A stretch of 64,000 nucleotides of DNA, taken from IMG/VR virus record IMGVR_UViG_3300044640_001495, positions 1-64,000 of that record. One strand, given 5' to 3'. The position numbers were made by a program, and so were the translations under genes. This DNA is from a virus. This document shows positions 61,267-64,000 of this stretch, one piece after another (within the stretch, counting starts at the first letter, position 1; every line of letters begins with the position of its first letter). The notes under the pieces were generated by a model. It had not been told where the DNA came from. It was given only the letters and a program-made list of their open reading frames with translations, and did not search any database.

Positions 61267-61342
61267 GGGTTCTTAGCTCAGTTGGTAGAGCGTCTGCCTT
61301 ACACGCAGAATGTCGTCAGTTCGACCCTGGCAGAACCCACCA
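61267..61342 (+). tRNA. tRNA-Val (TAC)
   Basis: Acceptor GGGTTCT/AGAACCC, anticodon stem TCTGC/GCAGA with loop CTTACAC, discriminator A, encoded CCA. Confidence 0.92.
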
Positions 61343-61350
61343 AGCAACAC

Positions 61351-61438
61351 GGAGCATTGGCCGACCGGTTAAGGCAACAGATTGCTAATCTGTCATTCAG
61401 TAATGGGTGAGTAGGTTCGATTCCTACATGCTCCGCCA
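61351..61438 (+). tRNA. tRNA-Ser (GCT)
   Basis: Acceptor GGAGCAT/ATGCTCC, anticodon stem ACAGA/TCTGT with loop TTGCTAA, class II variable arm, discriminator G, encoded CCA. Confidence 0.92.
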
Positions 61439-61440
61439 TA

Positions 61441-61600
61441 ACGTTCCGAGTGTCTTCGGATAGTGTGACCCACACGATGAGAAGTAGTGTGACAACTACG
61501 GGTGGTAGTCTTTAAACCCAAAGGCCGCTAGCAATGCGAGAACGGTCCCTGTCGGGAAGCGGGTGGAAGGTACGAGTGAGGGGTATGATAGCGTCATATC
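61441..61600 (+). ncRNA. Candidate structured RNA between tRNA-Ser and the 61663 gene
   Basis: No ORF. Hairpins in order: TCCGA/TCGGA (61445-61460), GTGTG/CACAC (61463-61475), GTAG/CTAC (61484-61499), then a GGTCC/GGG-rich region and TATGA-TAGCG-TCATA near 61590. The remaining bases to 61662 hold AATAAAGGAAA as ribosome site for the next gene. The family is not recognised. Confidence 0.5.
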
Positions 61601-61662
61601 TTTCTGTACTATAATTACCGCCGGGGGATGCAGAGCAACCAGATTTTAATAAAGGAAATACA

Positions 61663-61875
61663 ATGAAACCAGGTCCAAATTATAGAATGAGTGCTTTGAC
61701 TAAAGCAAGTCTAGCAATGAGTAGAGTTCTAGATCCGCACAAACGAGGTGAATGGAAACGTGCTATGATTGATGCTGAACTATGTGCTGCCGTGGTGCCA
61801 AAACGTGAACCACGCAAACAGGGAGGTGGTAATTTTACCACTCATGCATCCGGAACAGTATCCAGTGGAGGCTAA
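61663..61875 (+). CDS. Small basic protein, 70 aa
   Basis: AAAGGAAA precedes the ATG. The product MKPGPNYRMSALTKASLAMS, then RGEWKRAMIDAELCAAVVPK, has a Lys/Arg-rich middle and a Gly/Ser/Thr tail (RKQGGGNFTTHASGTVSSGG). It may bind RNA. One base separates it from the next gene. Confidence 0.6.
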   Translation: MKPGPNYRMSALTKASLAMSRVLDPHKRGEWKRAMIDAELCAAVVPKREPRKQGGGNFTTHASGTVSSGG

Positions 61876-61876
61876 C

Positions 61877-62026
61877 ATGCAAGTTCGAGTTAAAGAAAAT
61901 GCAGATCAGGTTGGTAAGTGTGGTTGCGGTCGTTCGCCTACTGGTAAGTGCATCGGTTGGCACGGACTAACCGAACAAGCATTTAAAGAAAAACTTCAAG
62001 AGTATAAACTCAACGAAGGTAAGTAA
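61877..62026 (+). CDS. CDGSH-like small metal-binding protein, 49 aa
   Basis: Residues 14-31 read KCGCGRSPTGKCIGWHGL: C-x-C-x7-C-x-G-x-H. This closely resembles the CDGSH iron-sulfur motif (C-x-C ... C-D-G-x-H), with I for D. I recall the motif CGCGRSPTGKCxGWH in other phage and bacterial small proteins. It may bind a 2Fe-2S cluster or zinc. tRNA-Ala starts 7 bases after the stop. Confidence 0.7.
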   Translation: MQVRVKENADQVGKCGCGRSPTGKCIGWHGLTEQAFKEKLQEYKLNEGK

Positions 62027-62032
62027 AATATT

Positions 62033-62107
62033 GGGCTGTTGGTATAGATGGGAACACAGTAGCTTTGCAAGCTTCAATCCCCGGTTCGATCCCGGGACGG
62101 TCCACCA
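62033..62107 (+). tRNA. tRNA-Ala (TGC)
   Basis: Acceptor GGGCTGT/ACGGTCC (two G-U pairs; tRNA-Ala normally has a G3-U70, here G3-T70), anticodon loop TTTGCAA, encoded CCA. Confidence 0.9.
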
Positions 62108-62124
62108 AGTTTTAAGTAAGTATT

Positions 62125-62198
62125 GCCCCTTTAGTATAATGGTATTACACCTGTTTTGTAATCAGGTTACGGCAGTTCGATTCTGTCAAGGGGCACCA
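62125..62198 (+). tRNA. tRNA-Thr (TGT)
   Basis: Acceptor GCCCCTT/AAGGGGC, anticodon loop TTTGTAA, T-arm with TTCGATT, encoded CCA. Confidence 0.9.
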
Positions 62199-62212
62199 TT
62201 TTTTAGGTACAT

Positions 62213-62830
62213 ATGAAATTTGCATATTTTAATCCAACTGTGATGGCTGTGGCCGATGTGCCGGCGGATGTATTCACCAATTTGAAAAGTCTAGTAGATA
62301 CTGCACATACCAAGACAGAACTCAATGATGAGGGTAATCCTGCTATTAGCATACGTGGCGGACAGCAGATTCAACTCTTGCCAAATCAATTCAATCTAGA
62401 CACAGGGCATATCAAACGCTATGTAGAAGCGCAGTGCCAGGAATACATGGATGCGCAGATCAAACAAAGCGGTCGCAACGATCTGTCAGCATTTCAACCC
62501 ATGTTGGTTTCAGCATGGACTATACGTCAGACTGCAGGCGACTATCAGGCCATGCACAATCATGAAGCACATATCAGCGGCAACATCTACATTGATGTTC
62601 CTGATCTTGATCTCACAGACAACATATCGGATGCTGTGATTGAGTTTAGATTGCCGGTGGTAAGAAACCCTGCACATTTTGTTTTTGTAGATCAATGGCG
62701 GTTTACCCCAAATCCCATGAAGATGATCATATTTCCCAGCTATATTCCACACACTGTGTATCCGTGGAAAGGCAAGGGCCACAGAACAATTTTGGCTTGG
62801 GATGTGAAATTAGTGGCAAAAAAGACTTGA
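62213..62830 (+). CDS. 2OG-Fe(II) oxygenase family protein
   Basis: The 205 residues have the family core: WTIRQTAGDYQAMHNHEAHI (iron-binding His), then MKMIIFPSYIPHTVYPWKGK (distal His) and RTILAWDVKL (Arg). It is the most distant of the four oxygenases in the window. It follows tRNA-Thr by 14 bases with AGGT as weak ribosome site, so it is probably in the tRNA transcript. Confidence 0.8.
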   Translation: MKFAYFNPTVMAVADVPADVFTNLKSLVDTAHTKTELNDEGNPAISIRGGQQIQLLPNQFNLDTGHIKRYVEAQCQEYMDAQIKQSGRNDLSAFQPMLVSAWTIRQTAGDYQAMHNHEAHISGNIYIDVPDLDLTDNISDAVIEFRLPVVRNPAHFVFVDQWRFTPNPMKMIIFPSYIPHTVYPWKGKGHRTILAWDVKLVAKKT

Positions 62831-62855
62831 CATTTAGTCTAAAGAGTGCTATAAT
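62827..62855 (+). promoter_or_regulatory. Perfect early sigma70-type promoter
   Basis: TTGACA and TATAAT are 17 bases apart, overlapping the oxygenase stop. The following 280 bases to rpoZ hold a leader with CACA-AAGG-TGTG and no clear gene. Confidence 0.8.
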
Positions 62856-62929
62856 AGTTTTGTTGTGTAGCAATACATGACCGGTAAAGCGAAGGGTAGA
62901 TGAGAATAGACACAAAGGTGTGAGCTTCA

Positions 62930-63111
62930 TGCTTACTCCAAACTTACAACCATCTGAACAATGGCCGTGTTTATGTGATCCGATCCCTAATAGAATGTCA
63001 TTTGTTAATCGGAAATATATGGACCTCTGTGTATTGTATTTTGCACATTGTCAACGAAGACTACAACTCTTCATTGTATATTGTCCGGTCTATTACTTGA
63101 CCTTTCGTTGA
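62930..63111 (+). CDS. Doubtful small ORF in the rpoZ leader, 60 aa
   Basis: From ATG 62930 the frame reads MLTPNLQPSEQWPCLCDPIP and then a Tyr/Cys-rich part (YMDLCVLYFAHCQRRLQLFI). It has only a weak ribosome site (AAGGTG) and odd composition. The interval may instead be an RNA leader. Confidence 0.2.
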
Positions 63112-63138
63112 CCCGTTATTTTTAACCTAAAGGAATAT

Positions 63139-63387
63139 ATGAACAAACAACTTTCATCAGAAGACGCAGTGGCAGCATACGGCGATAGATTTGAAATGGT
63201 ATTGGCTGCAAGTCAACGAGCTCGAGAGTTGAAAAACGGTCATGCTCCTAGAGTTGATAAAGGTAGTCATGGATTTATTGTTACTGCTCTAAACGAAATC
63301 GAACAGGGCAAGTATACTAGACTTGATTTTTTAAAAACTGTTAAAACAAAGAAGAAAGGACAACGTGATGAACATTTCCCTACGTAA
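63139..63387 (+). CDS. rpoZ: RNA polymerase omega subunit
   Basis: The 82 residues match omega: SSEDAVAAYGDRFEMVLAAS, QRARELKNGHAPRV, then FIVTALNEIEQGKYTRLDFL. AAAGGAA precedes the ATG. Omega helps assemble beta' and influences sigma choice and ppGpp binding. A phage omega could help redirect host RNA polymerase to phage promoters. It overlaps the next gene by 20 bases. Confidence 0.9.
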   Translation: MNKQLSSEDAVAAYGDRFEMVLAASQRARELKNGHAPRVDKGSHGFIVTALNEIEQGKYTRLDFLKTVKTKKKGQRDEHFPT

Positions 63388-63940
63388 GGCAAACGCAGTT
63401 CAGAATTCGATCAATGAAGCAATCAAGGGTATTAAGATTGATACCAGCATTGAGATCAACGAGTTCCAGAACGCACAAGATGAGATTCAAAAGGCCAATA
63501 ACCTTTTGATCACAAATGATGGTCGCCGACAAAAGCTGTTGTTGGCCTTGTACAACATTCGCGGACTGGTTGGTACAGCCAACGCAAATTGCGGAATTGA
63601 CCTGTCATTGGCCAAGGCTGCGTTCATTGACAAGCGTGTCACACAGTTGACTGAAATAGCCACATTGAATCCAGTGAGTGACTTGGCTGTGGTCAACGGC
63701 AAGTTGGACAAGATCCGCAGCCGCAAAGAAGAAAGCCGTGCAAGTTTGTACGGCCGTGACGACACGGTATCTACCAGTGTTGTTGGACGAGATCAAATTG
63801 ATCAAGCCAAGGCAGAGATCCAAAATCTCAAGAAGCAGAAACAAAAACTCAATGATGAAGTTCTTGAGTTAAATATCAAAACTGAAATTCCACTCAGTGA
63901 TGATGTTGTAGCAACACTGCAAGCTGAAGGCTTGATCTAA
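63368..63940 (+). CDS. Coiled-coil phage protein, 190 aa
   Basis: The start ATG 63368 lies inside rpoZ; GTG 63365 is an alternative. The product MNISLRKANAVQNSINEAIK is helical, with DNDxRR-like and RKLDKIRSRKEESRASLYGR segments and a C-terminal coiled coil (DQIDQAKAEIQNLKKQKQKL). I recall similar proteins in T4-like phages without function. Beyond the stop the last 60 bases hold a GC-rich segment with a GGGC/GCCC hairpin. Confidence 0.6.
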   Translation: MNISLRKANAVQNSINEAIKGIKIDTSIEINEFQNAQDEIQKANNLLITNDGRRQKLLLALYNIRGLVGTANANCGIDLSLAKAAFIDKRVTQLTEIATLNPVSDLAVVNGKLDKIRSRKEESRASLYGRDDTVSTSVVGRDQIDQAKAEIQNLKKQKQKLNDEVLELNIKTEIPLSDDVVATLQAEGLI

Positions 63941-64000
63941 CAGACCCCGGGCGCCCTTGCCCGTTATACAAAGGGGGTGGGGCAGTCACCATAAAGAGTG

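Noticed and set aside
1-64000. Bacterial chromosome or prophage interpretation
   Set aside because: No bacterial housekeeping operon, rRNA or integrase/attachment site is seen; gene density, overlapping starts, T4-type late boxes and tail genes fit a lytic phage genome.

Overview
The window is almost certainly part of the genome of a large T4-like (tevenvirus-type) tailed phage, most likely a marine or freshwater myovirus infecting a proteobacterium. Support seen in the sequence: genes are tightly packed and mostly overlap by 1-8 bases; a TAAATA box like the T4 late promoter (TATAAATA) stands before about twenty genes; there are tail-fibre, PAAR-spike and SleB/CHAP lysin genes, class Ia ribonucleotide reductase, glutaredoxin, a DexA-like exonuclease, four 2OG-Fe(II) oxygenases, and 23 tRNA genes that nearly all encode CCA. 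A circularly permuted (two-piece) tmRNA gene, a form known from alphaproteobacteria, cyanobacteria and some betaproteobacteria, makes an alphaproteobacterial host plausible. The similarity to pelagimyophages and cyanophages is judged from memory, not from a search. No terminase, portal, major capsid or replisome genes lie in the window.

Layout. 1-6.8 kb: fibre-like proteins, an oxygenase, a secreted nuclease, a LpxH-like phosphatase, a glycosyltransferase, a HAD phosphatase and a fatty-acid desaturase. 6.8-8.2 kb: small minus-strand genes with a lipase-like hydrolase. 8.2-17.3 kb: structural and core-like late genes, a nucleotidyltransferase-like and a KxDG ligase-like protein, a PD-(D/E)XK nuclease and a beta-helix tail protein. 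17.3-24.9 kb: nrdA-nrdB-grx, a PAAR-CHAP spike, oxygenases and a cold-shock protein. 24.9-25.3 kb: permuted tmRNA with a 23-codon membrane-peptide ORF between its halves. 25.4-29.1 kb: peroxiredoxin-DUF2061-AhpD operon and others. 29.1-33.6 kb: a structured RNA, SleB hydrolase, lipoproteins and ribosomal protein bS21. 33.6-38.8 kb: exonuclease, MazG, DnaK, Hsp20, ClpS, heme oxygenase and a bilin reductase. 40.3-47.8 kb: a phage-borne curli (type VIII secretion) operon: csgF, csgG-SH3, a curlin-repeat protein, a FecR-domain protein, a discoidin-curlin protein and a CHASE2 nucleotide cyclase. 47.8-49.8 kb: eight minus-strand small genes, five with evident membrane segments. 49.9-57.3 kb: about 25 small early-type genes, including a tandem paralogous family, DUF3307 and ClpP. 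57.3-62.2 kb: tRNA array with structured spacer RNAs. 62.2-64 kb: oxygenase, RNA polymerase omega subunit and a coiled-coil protein.

How the parts fit together. The phage appears to take over transcription (omega), translation (bS21, tRNAs, tmRNA), protein folding and turnover (DnaK, Hsp20, ClpS, ClpP), nucleotide supply (NrdAB, Grx, MazG), redox defence (peroxiredoxin, AhpD) and tetrapyrrole chemistry (heme oxygenase, bilin reductase), and to rework the cell envelope. Two promoter classes are readable: early sigma70-type (TTGACA-N17-TATAAT) and T4-type late boxes. In both classes some promoters sit 4-7 bases before an ATG, so those mRNAs should be leaderless. The most striking accessory system is the curli operon under a late box; a permuted tmRNA with a nested ORF and structured RNAs released between tRNAs come next.
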